From Bactericera cockerelli (Eukaryota > Arthropoda > Insecta > Hemiptera > Triozidae): a DNA stretch of 64,000 nucleotides. The notes below the pieces were generated by a model, which worked only from the letters and a program-made list of their open reading frames with translations, made no database searches and was not told where the DNA came from. The stretch covers positions 20,792,568 through 20,856,567 of the forward strand of contig CM044958.1 of NCBI GenBank assembly GCA_024516035.1, written 5' to 3'. Shown here one piece after another: positions 23,875 to 34,490 of this stretch. The position numbers and the translations under genes are program-made. Position 1 is the stretch's first letter; each line of letters begins with the position of its first letter.

Positions 23875-26800
23875 CTAATTTACAGGAGCGTAGTATCTTT
23901 TCAATCGAGAGATATGCACCGTTTCTGATTTTCCAGAACGCAAATCTTTGATTCGATAATTTAAGAAATTATTGAAAACCTCCATAACCTTAAAAGGTCC
24001 GGTCCAACGACACAAAAGTTTTCTACATAGAGACTTGTAATTTCTAGGAGAGTAGAGCATAACCAAATCTCCTACTTCAAATTTAACCGTTTTTCGTTTT
24101 TGATTGTAATAGCGCTCTTGTTTTTCTTTTCCTTGATTATAATAACGAGCAACATTCTCGCGAACCGTCCTGATTCTTGCCACTCGAGTATCGATGTCTT
24201 CAACCTCCTCTTTGGGAAGCAGGTCCACATCTATAGGAAGTTTCGCATCAACGCCGTACAATATGAAAAATGGCGATACGCCTCCACGAGTTTCTTTCGG
24301 AGAAGAATTTAATGTGAACGTAACATAATCTAAATATTTGTCCCAATCGGACTGTTTGTTGTTTATGTACAAACTTAGAGAATCTGCTAAACTTTTGAAA
24401 TTTGACTCGCACATTCCATTCGACTGTGGGTGATAAGACGAAATATTTATCTTGTGGCAGCCAATTTGTTTAAGAAAAAGTTGAAAAGCTTTGGATAAGA
24501 AATTTTTACCGTTGTCAGAAGTCAAGCTTGTTGGTATCCCAAATCGCATTATCAATTCGTTCATAAAATCACAAATATCCTCTGCTGTCGTTGTTCTAAC
24601 AGCTTTAGTAACCAAATATCCTGACAAGTACTCACAGGCAGCCACAACATATACATTCCCACTCTCAGATTTCGTCATCTGACATACATCAATTGCCCAT
24701 TTTTCAAAAATATTTTCTGTTATTGGTATTGGTTTTAACAAACCAGCCTTTTCTTTTTCTTTAGGTGTCTTACGATATTGACAATGTTGGCACCTCTGAA
24801 TATAATCTCTAACAGAAGCTTCCATATTGGGCCAGTAATAATTATTTGCCAATCCATCTACACATTTTCTTACACCCTGATGTGCGCCACCTAAAGGATT
24901 AGAATGCCGTGCTTCAATTAGTTTTAATCGAAGAGATTTTGGCACCATAATTAAATCTGAGCTACGATCAAAACCTTTCTTATAAAGAATGTCATTTTTA
25001 ATTACAAACCGTCGACTCATGCGAGCAGCTTGAGAAGATACACTAGAAGGATGCTCAATACTTTGATATATTTTTGATAACTCGTCATCTTCTCTTTGTA
25101 ACTTAGGAAGATCCAATACCTGTATGTTATAAATTTCCAAAGAGTCGTCGATTTCTCCTTTGGGTGCCTCCCCTACAGGATTTCGAGACAAAAAATCTGG
25201 TCCTACATTTTTCTTACCGGGTCTGTATTTTATGACCATGTCATACTCTTGTAACTTTAATGCAAATCTTTTCAATCTAGATGTAGGATCTTTTATACTA
25301 TTGAGATGTATGAGAGCTTCACAATCTGTGTACACTGTAAATTTCTTCATGTACAAGTAATGTCTAAAGTGTCCTATCGCCCAAGATATCGCTAAACATT
25401 CACGTTCTATGTTAGGATAACGTGATTCTGCGGGTGCTAATTTACGAGAGGCATAAGCAACGGGTCTTGTTACTCCCTGCTCATCCGTTTGCTCTAAAAT
25501 CCCACCTATTCCGCAAATACTTGCATCTACGCTAAGGGTAGTAGGCAAATTCTCATCAAAGAATCTCAAAACTGGTGTACTTATCAAAAGTTCTTTAAGT
25601 TTCTCAAATGTGGCTTGTTCTGTCTCTCCCCATTTGAATGGAATATCATGTTTTGTTAAATTTGTAAGAGGAGCAGCAACCTTAGAATAATTTTGACAAA
25701 ATTTTCTATAGTAACCACTTAAACCTAAAAACTGTCTAACTTGTTTGACATTTTTCGGTGTTTTAGCATCTACTATACTCTTGATTTTGTCCTGAGATAC
25801 TTTAATGCCGTCTTTCGAAATTCGATGACCCAATAATGCTATTTCTCTGTACAAGAATTGACATTTTTCAAAATTTAGCTTTAAATTAACTTCTTGAACT
25901 CGAATCAAGAAAGCTTCAAATTTACTCAACAAATTTGGTATACTATCAGCGTGTATTATTAAATCATCCATAAAGATTAGCAAATCTTCTGGGCCAAAAT
26001 CGTGAAATACTTCTTTCATAGTCCTCTGGAAAATATTAGGCCCAATACAAACACCAAAAGGAAGGGCTGTCCAAACATAGGAAGCGTCCTGAGTTACAAA
26101 TGCTAAAACCGGTTGAGATTGTTCGTCTAAGGGTAACTGATGAAAACCATTTTTTAAATCTACTGTTATGTAGAATTTACTGTTCGCTAACTGTGCAAAT
26201 ATATCATCTGCTCTTTCAAGAGGCCAAGCTGAGCTTTTAATGTGACTATTTACCTTCTTGTAATCAACAACTACCCGAACATCATTTTTTGTTAAATCCT
26301 GCCGACGAGTTTTCTTAATTTTACTATTTTTCTTTACTAACATAGCAGGCGCGGCATAAGGTGAGTTTGAATGCTTCACGAGCCCTTTGTCCATGTATTC
26401 TTGGACTATTTCTTTCAAAATGTGTCTCTCTTTAATCGACAGACGATATGGCGTACATTTAACCGGTATCTCATCTATCATATCTAACTTAATAGGAGTA
26501 ACTTTTGCATTACCTCCTACTACCGGGCAAAATGTGTCTAAGTTATCCTTGTACCTACATAACATAATTATTAGTCTCTCTCTGTCTGCATGACCTACAT
26601 CATCAGCAATATTGGCTAATTGTTCTACTTTTGTTTTTATAGACATCGCCGTACTTAAGGTGAAGACCTCTGATTGCTGATTCAACTTTTCTGCTTCATA
26701 CAGGGTTACGCTTTGATCAATATTAGAATTTTCTATAGGAGGTGAATTATTTACAGGATTAGATGGAACAGTTATTTTATTATTTTGCAAAGGAATTTTT

Positions 26801-27444
26801 AATATCTTTTCAACTTCAACTTGTGATTGCCTTACAGATGGTCTAGTGACAAGATAACTTCTATTACGATCAAAAGAACCGTCTAAAAATTTCGTTTCTA
26901 AATAAGAGTTGCCCATTTTTAATTTTAGTATTCCCCTTTCAAAATCTAGTTTGGCAATATACTGATTTAAGAAATCCATACCAATAAGAGCACCTGGAGC
27001 CAAATCTTGCAAAACATAAAATTGAACACTTAGAATCATACCTTCAATTTTAACGGGTAATTCAGTTATACCTAGTACATTTAACACGTCTCCTCCTGCC
27101 GATATGAGGGAAAACTCAGGGGCCACATTTTTAAATTGAACATTGGGCATTTCTTCTAAAAATTTAATTGCGATACACGACCTGATTGCACCGGTATCTA
27201 TTATAACTGGACCCTGTAAAGAATTTATTTTTATAAGTATTGCTGACGATCGGTAAATTGGAATCGTACTGCTATATCTTTCTACCTGCCTTGTAAAATG
27301 TTTACATCTGTTATTTGAAAAATGTTTATGTCTGTTATTTTGATTAAATCTAGTAGTTGTTCCTGAAAAATATATTGGATGACGTGATGATTGTAATGTG
27401 ATTCGCCCCTTGTTAAGGGGCCTTACGAGTTTTTTGACCAACAA
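23875..27444 (-). CDS. pol: pol polyprotein (protease, RT, RNase H, integrase)
   Basis: 1189 codons open. Aspartic protease with IIDTGA (DTG at residues 83-85). Reverse transcriptase with VVVDYKKVN, DLKNGFHQLPLDE and catalytic FMDDL near 490 (F replaces the usual Y). RNase H with LSVDAS and YTDCEAL. Integrase with an HHCC zinc finger (about 845-890, ending CQHCQYRKT), then D (DVCQ, about 921), D (SDNGKNF, about 975) and E (GMCESNFKS, about 1010), and a GPF-type C-terminal module (RWTGPFKV). All catalytic residues looked for are present. The first ATG-like codon is not the true start: pol is reached by -1 frameshifting from gag at 27429-27435. Confidence 0.95.
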   Translation of the reverse strand: MLVKKLVRPLNKGRITLQSSRHPIYFSGTTTRFNQNNRHKHFSNNRCKHFTRQVERYSSTIPIYRSSAILIKINSLQGPVIIDTGAIRSCIAIKFLEEMPNVQFKNVAPEFSLISAGGDVLNVLGITELPVKIEGMILSVQFYVLQDLAPGALIGMDFLNQYIAKLDFERGILKLKMGNSYLETKFLDGSFDRNRSYLVTRPSVRQSQVEVEKILKIPLQNNKITVPSNPVNNSPPIENSNIDQSVTLYEAEKLNQQSEVFTLSTAMSIKTKVEQLANIADDVGHADRERLIIMLCRYKDNLDTFCPVVGGNAKVTPIKLDMIDEIPVKCTPYRLSIKERHILKEIVQEYMDKGLVKHSNSPYAAPAMLVKKNSKIKKTRRQDLTKNDVRVVVDYKKVNSHIKSSAWPLERADDIFAQLANSKFYITVDLKNGFHQLPLDEQSQPVLAFVTQDASYVWTALPFGVCIGPNIFQRTMKEVFHDFGPEDLLIFMDDLIIHADSIPNLLSKFEAFLIRVQEVNLKLNFEKCQFLYREIALLGHRISKDGIKVSQDKIKSIVDAKTPKNVKQVRQFLGLSGYYRKFCQNYSKVAAPLTNLTKHDIPFKWGETEQATFEKLKELLISTPVLRFFDENLPTTLSVDASICGIGGILEQTDEQGVTRPVAYASRKLAPAESRYPNIERECLAISWAIGHFRHYLYMKKFTVYTDCEALIHLNSIKDPTSRLKRFALKLQEYDMVIKYRPGKKNVGPDFLSRNPVGEAPKGEIDDSLEIYNIQVLDLPKLQREDDELSKIYQSIEHPSSVSSQAARMSRRFVIKNDILYKKGFDRSSDLIMVPKSLRLKLIEARHSNPLGGAHQGVRKCVDGLANNYYWPNMEASVRDYIQRCQHCQYRKTPKEKEKAGLLKPIPITENIFEKWAIDVCQMTKSESGNVYVVAACEYLSGYLVTKAVRTTTAEDICDFMNELIMRFGIPTSLTSDNGKNFLSKAFQLFLKQIGCHKINISSYHPQSNGMCESNFKSLADSLSLYINNKQSDWDKYLDYVTFTLNSSPKETRGGVSPFFILYGVDAKLPIDVDLLPKEEVEDIDTRVARIRTVRENVARYYNQGKEKQERYYNQKRKTVKFEVGDLVMLYSPRNYKSLCRKLLCRWTGPFKVMEVFNNFLNYRIKDLRSGKSETVHISRLKRYYAPVN
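27405..27421 (-). promoter_or_regulatory. Stem-loop stimulating gag-pol frameshift
   Basis: On the - strand GCCCCTT, loop AAC, AAGGGGC form a perfect 7-bp stem. It starts 7 nt after the slippery heptamer, the spacing known to promote -1 ribosomal frameshifting. Confidence 0.85.
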
Positions 27445-29141
27445 TTCCTGGCAAAATGTCCTACTTTATTACACCTATGACATTTGATCAACATTCCAGA
27501 TGAAGTACGTTCAAATTGTATCTTTGAGTTACCCCTATCATTTTTCTGATTCATGGGACTTGAGATCCGATTTTGGTTATTGTTGATGTTATAGCGACTC
27601 GGCTTCGAGTGATAATAATTTTGGGGCTTTTGGTATCTAGAATTATGCTGATTGTACCTTGGGGCATTATACTGATGTTCGGAATTTGTCTTAAGATTTT
27701 CAATTTCTCCCCTAAGTTTCGCAATCTCTTTGATTAAAACCTCATTTTGTTCAGTATGTTCCCTATTATTCCCTTTTGCTCGATCAATATTGTTTACTAT
27801 GCCTGACCACATAGCACCTGTACCACTTTGATTATCTACCTGAAATCTTTCAAACCCTTTTACACTAATATTTACCATGTAATTAGCTAAATCTGTTCTT
27901 CTAATATTTTCTCTTAATTCTTGTATGGTATTGTTATTTCCCATACATATTACCTTAGCAATAATATCAGGAAGAAGTCCGTAAAGGAGCAATTTGACTT
28001 TTCGATCCTCCCCCATATTACGATCGAATTTGTTAATCAATCTAATTTTCTCTTGGAAATATTCTTCTGCAGACTCATTAGGTTTTTGTTTTCGGGACAA
28101 CATTTCTGCTTCTATTCTATCTTCGTTACCTACGGGAGTGTAAAAATTTCGAAGAATTGTCTCTATCTCTGCCCATGTATTAAAATTTTTGTTCATGATT
28201 TCGTTTTCACATAAAACTTTGGCTGAACCTTTTAGATATAAGGGCAAATAATGTATTCTGAGTTGATCTGGCCATTGATTTAAATTACATGCTAATGTGT
28301 AATCCCTAATAAATTCTTCAATATCAGATTTGCCATCAAAATTTGGTGGATAGACGGTGGGTGTTTTTATTTGACCCCCAGGATTGATTAAATTGTTTAT
28401 TTGGTTTGAATTCGGGATTCCCTGATCCCTAAAAACTGGAAAGCCTGAACTGGAATTTGCTTCCCCTAATCTTCGAAATACTGGACCGTCATTGTTAATT
28501 AATTGATTTTGATTGATTTGGTGGACACTGACATCCGTCTGAGTCAAGCTGACTTGTGGTGGATTCATGTTTTCGGGACTGGTCCCCGCACCTTGGTAAT
28601 TTGGGTTTTGGGGCAATTCCCCAGACTTTGTTACCAATTCAGGAATAATTTCTTCTTGGTTGACGCTCTGACTTTTACCGTCCCCCGCTAAAAGAGCAAC
28701 CCGTTTCTTTTCTTCTACCTGGTATTCTATGTATATTAAATCTAATTTTTCAGTGATATCGTTTATTTTATCTAACACTTTTTGTTTCAATGAAGACGTG
28801 AATTCTTTGCCGTCTTTGTCTCTCAAAGCTTTTATTCTATTTTGATAATGTATGAATTTGGTTACAATTTGAGAAAAACTATTAATATCTAAAGGTGAAT
28901 CTAAGGGTAGCGATTTTTCCAGGTCTTCGAGTACCGATTTTATATTTTCAAGTTCTAAGGTTATATTTTCCTCTGAGGCACAAGCAATTCCCAAGGTCTT
29001 CTCTTTGAAAACTTTCCTTAGCAATCTTCGAATTGTGTCTAATGGGTCATTTTCAGACACTAACCCACCTCTTAATTTTAATTCATAAGTAGCCTCATTT
29101 TTCGATAACCTATTTATGTCGAATTTTGATTCCCAGCTCAT
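27423..29141 (-). CDS. gag: gag polyprotein
   Basis: 572 codons. The N-terminal half is helical and charged. A Ty3-type capsid region follows (LRIHYLPLYLKGSAKVL, then WAEIETILRNFYTPVG), then an Asn/Gln-rich linker and a CCHC zinc knuckle near the end (CHRCNKVGHFARNC). It overlaps pol by 22 nt in the -1 frame. The ATG at 29141 follows a 189-nt leader from the LTR. Confidence 0.93.
   Translation of the reverse strand: MSWESKFDINRLSKNEATYELKLRGGLVSENDPLDTIRRLLRKVFKEKTLGIACASEENITLELENIKSVLEDLEKSLPLDSPLDINSFSQIVTKFIHYQNRIKALRDKDGKEFTSSLKQKVLDKINDITEKLDLIYIEYQVEEKKRVALLAGDGKSQSVNQEEIIPELVTKSGELPQNPNYQGAGTSPENMNPPQVSLTQTDVSVHQINQNQLINNDGPVFRRLGEANSSSGFPVFRDQGIPNSNQINNLINPGGQIKTPTVYPPNFDGKSDIEEFIRDYTLACNLNQWPDQLRIHYLPLYLKGSAKVLCENEIMNKNFNTWAEIETILRNFYTPVGNEDRIEAEMLSRKQKPNESAEEYFQEKIRLINKFDRNMGEDRKVKLLLYGLLPDIIAKVICMGNNNTIQELRENIRRTDLANYMVNISVKGFERFQVDNQSGTGAMWSGIVNNIDRAKGNNREHTEQNEVLIKEIAKLRGEIENLKTNSEHQYNAPRYNQHNSRYQKPQNYYHSKPSRYNINNNQNRISSPMNQKNDRGNSKIQFERTSSGMLIKCHRCNKVGHFARNCWSKNS
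27429..27435 (-). promoter_or_regulatory. -1 ribosomal frameshift slippery heptamer
   Basis: A AAA AAC in gag phase (codons TCA AAA AAC), two codons before the gag stop (TCG TAA). Slipping back one base continues AAA AAA CTC into pol. A 7-nt spacer and the stem-loop at 27405-27421 follow. All three standard elements of a -1 site are present. Confidence 0.92.
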
Positions 29142-29312
29142 AATTTACAACAATTATAAAAATCTTACTAATATCTTGATTTTACAAGACCTATGAATAT
29201 TAATAACCTACTAATTAATTCAAATAAAGAAAAGGGAGATAAATAGAAGTATTTCTTACCTTGAGTAGGTCTTGGAGGTCTTGGAGCTGCCTAGAATGCC
29301 AAAACGAAGAGA

Positions 29313-29330
29313 ACAGTTCGGGCGCCAAAT
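29313..29330 (-). promoter_or_regulatory. Primer binding site (tRNA-Lys type)
   Basis: On the - strand, TGGCGCCCGAACTG follows the 5' LTR after two or three bases. It resembles the complement of a lysine tRNA 3' end (ending in CCA), used as minus-strand primer. Confidence 0.8.
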
Positions 29331-29940
29331 TGTTTCGGGAATTATAACCGAAACTGGGACAGGCCGCTAGCTTTCTCTATGGAAAGGGTGTTAGCAGCTC
29401 TGGATCCACAAATTAAATATTAAATATACAAAAAGAAAAGAAATGTAAGAGCTGAGATAAGATATCAATTAATTACTAATATAACTTTATTACTTTTAAC
29501 TTAAGAAATACAATTTAACAATTCACAATTTTTACTTGGTACTTTGGCTACTCTAGGACAACTGACGAGCTTTCCGCACTCCAGTTCGATCAGTGGGATC
29601 ATAACTCACGTGAGTTTTGGAATATAACTCTGATTGGTTGTTTATGATAACTTTCGGTTACGATTGGCTAATACTGTTTTGCTGACTGAATTTCACGAAT
29701 TGAACAATAGAATTTACTCACGTGAGTTTTGGAGTTATGTTTCATTGGATCATTTATGACAACTATTAATTCAATTGGTTCACAAGTACTGCTGATCCAT
29801 CTATCTCTACTTCGGTTCTCATACTTTGGTTCTCATGGGTGCTAAATAATAGATTTGATTATTTAGCTAATTTTGTTTGCTTCAAACTGAATGCTGAATT
29901 GTTAATTTGAAAACCAGAGGCGGAATCGCAACTCGTAACA
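29331..29940 (-). repeat. 5' LTR of the Ty3/gypsy element
   Basis: Same as 18241-18850 throughout my comparison. In element sense this is the promoter copy. It holds two TCACGTGA palindromes. CTAC target duplication at 29941-29944. Confidence 0.95.
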
Positions 29941-30015
29941 CTACTATAAACCCAAGGCATGGCCTTCATTGTATTTTACTTAACCCTACTATTAACCCTA
30001 GGCATGGCCTTCAAG
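29941..30015 (+). repeat. 45-bp tandem repeat, right part
   Basis: Continuation of the array interrupted at 18240, with units at 29956 and 30001. The last unit decays into 'ggcatggccttcaaggagga'. Confidence 0.9.
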
Positions 30016-31507
30016 GAGGAAATGGACAGCCTTGCTGAATGTAACTGTCTACAACATAATCTACTAACTTAATAACAGCAGGATGACTGTTAACAAGCAA
30101 CAGAGTACATTTTAAAAAAACAATCAATTTATAAGTCATTAGGACCGCACCGAACTCATACATCACCTTTTTTCGGCGGCACCGAATTCATACATGCGAA
30201 AAAGGTGCGGGTAATCTTCGCACCGAACTCACCTATTGCCTAAATTTCAACTATTTTGAAGAATCTGGTCGGGAGTTATCGCGGAACTGACAGACAAGCG
30301 AAAGCCAAATCGTCCAGTAATCAAGTTGAAACAGAACCTCTCTGCGTTCGGTTATCATTATCACGCATTATGGTGCTGTTTTAACACACAAACGGACCAA
30401 TGGGTGAAACTTTGGATTTTGGCTCTAGGGACCCTAAAACGTGTTTCGGCACTGAAAACTGACTCGAAATTTTTGGGTGATTCCATTACTTTCCTCCTAC
30501 AGGATAGGATAAGGAAAATATAAAATTAAACCGATCCACTTTTGTGGCCTTTGTTTCCCTTTTTGACCACAGTGCGGCCTGCTTAGCTTCTAAGATCACG
30601 AAATTTATAATTTTTAATCGCTCAAATTTTTTTTCAAGAGCGTTGCTTTATTCAACAAAATAGAAAAATCATTTAAAATGTTCACCAAAACGGCACCCAA
30701 AACACACACACACGACGAATACACCTTATTACCAGTATTACCTATAGGATAAGTTAAAAATATGCATTCCATCTAAAATTCGGAGAAACAGACATGTGCC
30801 CCCCTAAAAACGCCCTTAGAGGGGTTGGGCAAAGGTTCAATATATTCAATTCAATATCAGAAAACTTCAGACTTTATATTGGGGATCAATTTTATTATGT
30901 TGAGCTAGGGCACTGCTCTCGAGCAAAATAGAGGCTGGGTGGTTGGGATTACCCTGTACATAAGTGTACATCACATCTCATTGCGCATTTTTCTTCCTGC
31001 CGCCTCAAAAGTGGTAGGATATTATTGAACAAAGAAAAAAAAACTCAGCGCAATGAATGTGAGGATAACATGATTTCATGACGTGGCAGTTTCAAGTGCC
31101 GAGTCTTGATGATAAGAGAGATTAGAATGGTTTCAACTGATATACCAGTCTCAGGAAGATAAATAATGTAAACACCATTCGAGTGTTTCATGCGATTGTC
31201 ACATGAGTCACATTCTATACTTGAATTATGTTACTTTCCTATTCACAATGGTCTATAGAAAGTAAATAAACTGGTCTGACACCACACGACTTTCCTTATC
31301 ACTCGAAATGTAGTAAAATTCTGCCACTTATGACTCGACGGTAGGTAACAGTTAGCTAAAAACTAATTCGTGATCAACACCTCAAAATCATTGGATTTGA
31401 TGTCACAACCCCCATCACCATCCTAGATGAATAATAAAAAAGTTGGTCGAAGCGGGAACCCCAAAAATAACGGTCACCCAGCCCCAATTTAAAAGTTCAA
31501 GACATCA
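30016..31507. other. Unassigned repeat-like sequence
   Basis: Holds the inverted counterpart of the 17.9-kb motif (30145-30235) and a sequence ending AGGATAAGGAAAATATAAAAT at 30504. Words such as 'accacacgactttccttatc' near 31285 are shared with 31508-32171. No gene recognised. Confidence 0.5.
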
Positions 31508-32171
31508 AAAAAAATCTGGTGTAAACATCACACGACTTTCCTTATCATATTAGGAATGGAAACGGGACCAAAAGCCACTGGTGACTCAAAGGTAACATTT
31601 AGCTAAAAATAAACATCAAATTCGTAATCAGCACTTTAAAATCATTGGATTTGATATGTCACAACTCCCATCTAGGATGAATAATAAAAAAGTTAGTCCA
31701 CGCGGGTCCCCCCCAAAATACCGGTAAATTGGGGCCGAGTTCAAAAAAGTTCAAGATATCAAAAAAATGATCAGAATAGACTCCTATTATTTTTTTAATC
31801 TAAGAAAATGTTGTTCTCTAACTTTTTTTGTATCTTTAACCAATTCATAGAAACGGCGCTTGCGGCCAATATTTGCGGCCCTGCGGCCGCATTCTGCGGC
31901 CGATTGCAACCAAAAGTTTCGTGGTTCGTCTGGTGTATAAAATTAATTTCCATACCAAATTTCAAGTCTCTAGCTCTTACCGTTCTTGAGATATCCTGTT
32001 CACACACAGACACACAGACAGACAGACAGACAGACGCACGGACCAATGGCTGAAAACAACTTTTTTGGTATTCTGAGGCTATGATTCGTCCAGAAATGTG
32101 AAAAACTGGGTAGGTCAAATTTTCGACGAATACAATACTTTCCTTATTATAGGATAAGGAAAGTAAAAATG
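31508..32171 (+). repeat. Dispersed repeat with AGGAAAGTA end (copy 1)
   Basis: Starts CTGGTGTAAACATCACACGA and ends 'ttataggataaggaaagta'. It contains TTCTGCGGCCGATTGCAACC and a (CAGA)n run at 31999-32034. Direct copy at 36602-37185, inverted copy at 40220-40575. Non-coding. Confidence 0.8.
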
Positions 32172-32399
32172 TTTAGAGTGTCCCTTTATTTTTTTTATTC
32201 CAAGAAATTCGACGAATACAATACTTTCCTATTAGGATAATGAAAATAAAAAAATTACAAAAAGAAAGTTGCACTTACTTAATTCTGTGTTAGTGAGACC
32301 GATACCTTTCTCCCGGTGGTATATTATATGGACCATCAGATCCTATCTTTAGGTTCCTCCCATGTCCAGTGACTCTATTTTAACTGATATAACATATTA

Positions 32400-32860
32400 A
32401 GGACGTACGAGGTTTTACCCTATAACCGCTGGGAATCTTACAAGTTACTCACATAACCTTCAAGTACTGGCGTTACATATATGTAACACGAAACACATGT
32501 CAGTAGATTTCTTTTTAATATTAAAAACAATATAATAGTACTCATATAACACGTTTTTAGTGATTCATAATCGTCGAATCAACCTATGGCCACAGAAAGT
32601 TCACTGTTACAAATTTGTAACGCCAGGACTTGACATGTGCAGTAGAAAAATAGAAAAACTATGAAAATAGTTTTCGGACTTCAACATCACTCTGCACAAG
32701 TTGTGCCGGAAATACCAACATTCATGTTCTTTACCTACATAGGTAGAAACAGATATTTTTGTTTAATCTGGGATTCGAACTCATGGCTTCTAGACCATGA
32801 GCACTTGGACAATACTCAAAATCATTACACCACGGAGGTTGGGTGTGTTGCTCAAAATTA
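32400..32860 (-). repeat. tRNA-headed SINE, split by a small inverted repeat
   Basis: On the - strand the head (32860-32765) has box A-like GTGGTGTAATGATT and box B GAGTTCGAATCCC. The tail (32440-32400) has the shared '...CCAGCGGTTATAGGGTAAAA' block. Between them, 32464-32630 carries an inverted repeat (GGCGTTACATATATGTAAC against GTTACAAATTTGTAACGCC) that looks like a later insertion. Confidence 0.65.
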
Positions 32861-32928
32861 CTCTTTTAAAAATTAGTTGACTAAACTGATGAGATGCTCA
32901 CTTCAGAGTTTACTTAAGGAGGAACTCT

Positions 32929-33168
32929 ACAGGGTGCCCCAGGAACAGATGTAAGTATTTAATGGTAGGTCTGGCACCTCGTCGACTGTCATAATATATA
33001 AACCACGTTGCAATGGGGCATTTTGCTTTTTTAAAAAGTTCCAAGCAATCTCTTGACTTGTGGGGAAGACGGATTTGACCATGACTTTTTAACAAAGCAA
33101 AGTGCCTCACTGCAACTTTAGCTTATATGAAGCTATTTGCATTTGTTACTGGGACACCCAGTATAGTT
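32929..33168 (+). mobile_element. Complete 240-bp ACAGGGTG foldback MITE
   Basis: Left end CTACAGGGTGCCCCAGGAAC pairs with right end TGTTACTGGGACACCCAGTA. Inner arms also pair ('ttccaagcaatctcttgact' region). Truncated relative at 15103. Confidence 0.75.
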
Positions 33169-33344
33169 ATCAAATTTTGTTGAGAACAAAATTCTCCGTC
33201 AAGGCCTGAGTAATCAAAAATAAACCGAGACTTTTTCTATGTTAATTAGTTAATAAGCCAGTTAAGGAATTAGGTGTATAATGTACAGTGCGTGAGAGGC
33301 GATCCAGCCAACTCCTTGGGATATTAGTTCAGGAGGGTAATTTT

Positions 33345-34490
33345 CACTTATAATATCTCAAGAACGCTACATTTTTGTAAAAGCTTTGTAAGTACAATCA
33401 AAGCAAATAAAATTTGAGGCAATTTTGATTCTATGCTACCAACTTTGAAAAATAACTACCTGTTTTTGAGCCTAGGTTTTTGGCGGTTTTTCGTGGATTT
33501 TGGGGTTTATGGAACAGTTGAAGATATCAAAAAATCTATGAGAGTTAAAGTCACAGGGACATCTAATGGTGACCTTTGCAAATCGGACAAGGTTGACTTT
33601 CAAGGTTAATTCAAGATTAACTTAAGAATCTTAAATGGATCGACCTGAACTTTATTACATATTCAAATTTTCCAAAAAATTGACCTTATTTGACAATTCA
33701 TGAAACATTTTTCCCAGGTCGATTGTTTTTTCAACTGTAACATACACTTATGAGTCTTGTGACGTATCAAATTTAAAAATTTCGCCATGCTGAAAGTGAA
33801 AAATTATAAAATAATTAATGTCTGTCATTTTTATTGCGTGTAATCATTAGTCCTGAATTACAGTACTTCTTATGAAAAACCGAGAAAAAGGTAAAGTGAA
33901 ATGTGATATTTGCCATTTTTTTCACATTCAGAATTAGAATACCTGAAAAAAAATTGATAGGATGTCACAGGGGTATGTTAGTTGTAAAAAGAAATTGACC
34001 TTGAAAAATTGGGGGGAAAAAAGTAAAATAAATTGTGTTGTGAATAGTTTAATAAGATCAAAATTATATGGAAAATTTTAAAAACAATAAAATTCAGGTT
34101 GATCCATTTAAGATTCTGAAGTTGACCTTGGAGGTCAACCTTGGCAGATTAAGTGTTCTCTTATTAGTTATGAAAATGGTCTCTGAATAGATTTTCTGGT
34201 TTTATAATACAGGCCGAGGAAATGGACTGCGTCACTTAAAATGACTCACCCTGTATTGGTAAAATCAATCAAAATAAGTTATATTTAGAGCCCTCTAGGG
34301 TGGAATTAAAAAGTGACATATTTTTTAAAAAAATGGTTTTGTTTTTTTAGGAGCGTATATCTCAAAAACAGCTAAAAATTTTTCATCATAGCATAGAATA
34401 AAAACTGTCCCAAATTTTATTTCCTTCAATTCTACTACATACAAAGCTTTTACAAAAATGTAGAGTTCTTAAGATATAAGCGAAAATCCG
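33345..34490. repeat. 1.1-kb imperfect foldback
   Basis: 'acatttttgtaaaagctttg' at 33368 pairs with 'caaagcttttacaaaaatgt' at 34443. 'aaatggatcgacctgaactt' near 33635 pairs with 'aattcaggttgatccattta' near 34093. No coding content. The AAATGGATCGACCTGA word is shared with the 1.65-kb foldback family. Confidence 0.65.

Larger units (their letters stand above)
18241..29940 (-). mobile_element. Ty3/gypsy retrovirus-like element with gag, pol and env
   Basis: An 11.7-kb LTR element on the - strand. Its 610-bp LTRs (18241-18850 and 29331-29940) showed no difference when I compared them line by line, and a 4-bp CTAC target duplication flanks it. On the - strand the LTR starts TGTTACGAG and ends CGAAACA. 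Order: LTR, primer binding site, gag (29141-27423), -1 frameshift signal, pol (27444-23875), env (22895-19500), polypurine tract, LTR. gag and pol are open. env is split by a nested foldback element at 20624-22277. The env makes it errantivirus-like. Identical LTRs mean a recent insertion; the foldback came later still. Confidence 0.96.

Noticed and set aside
24100..28691. Short + strand frames inside pol and gag
   Set aside because: Antisense to intact retroelement genes; no recognisable domain.
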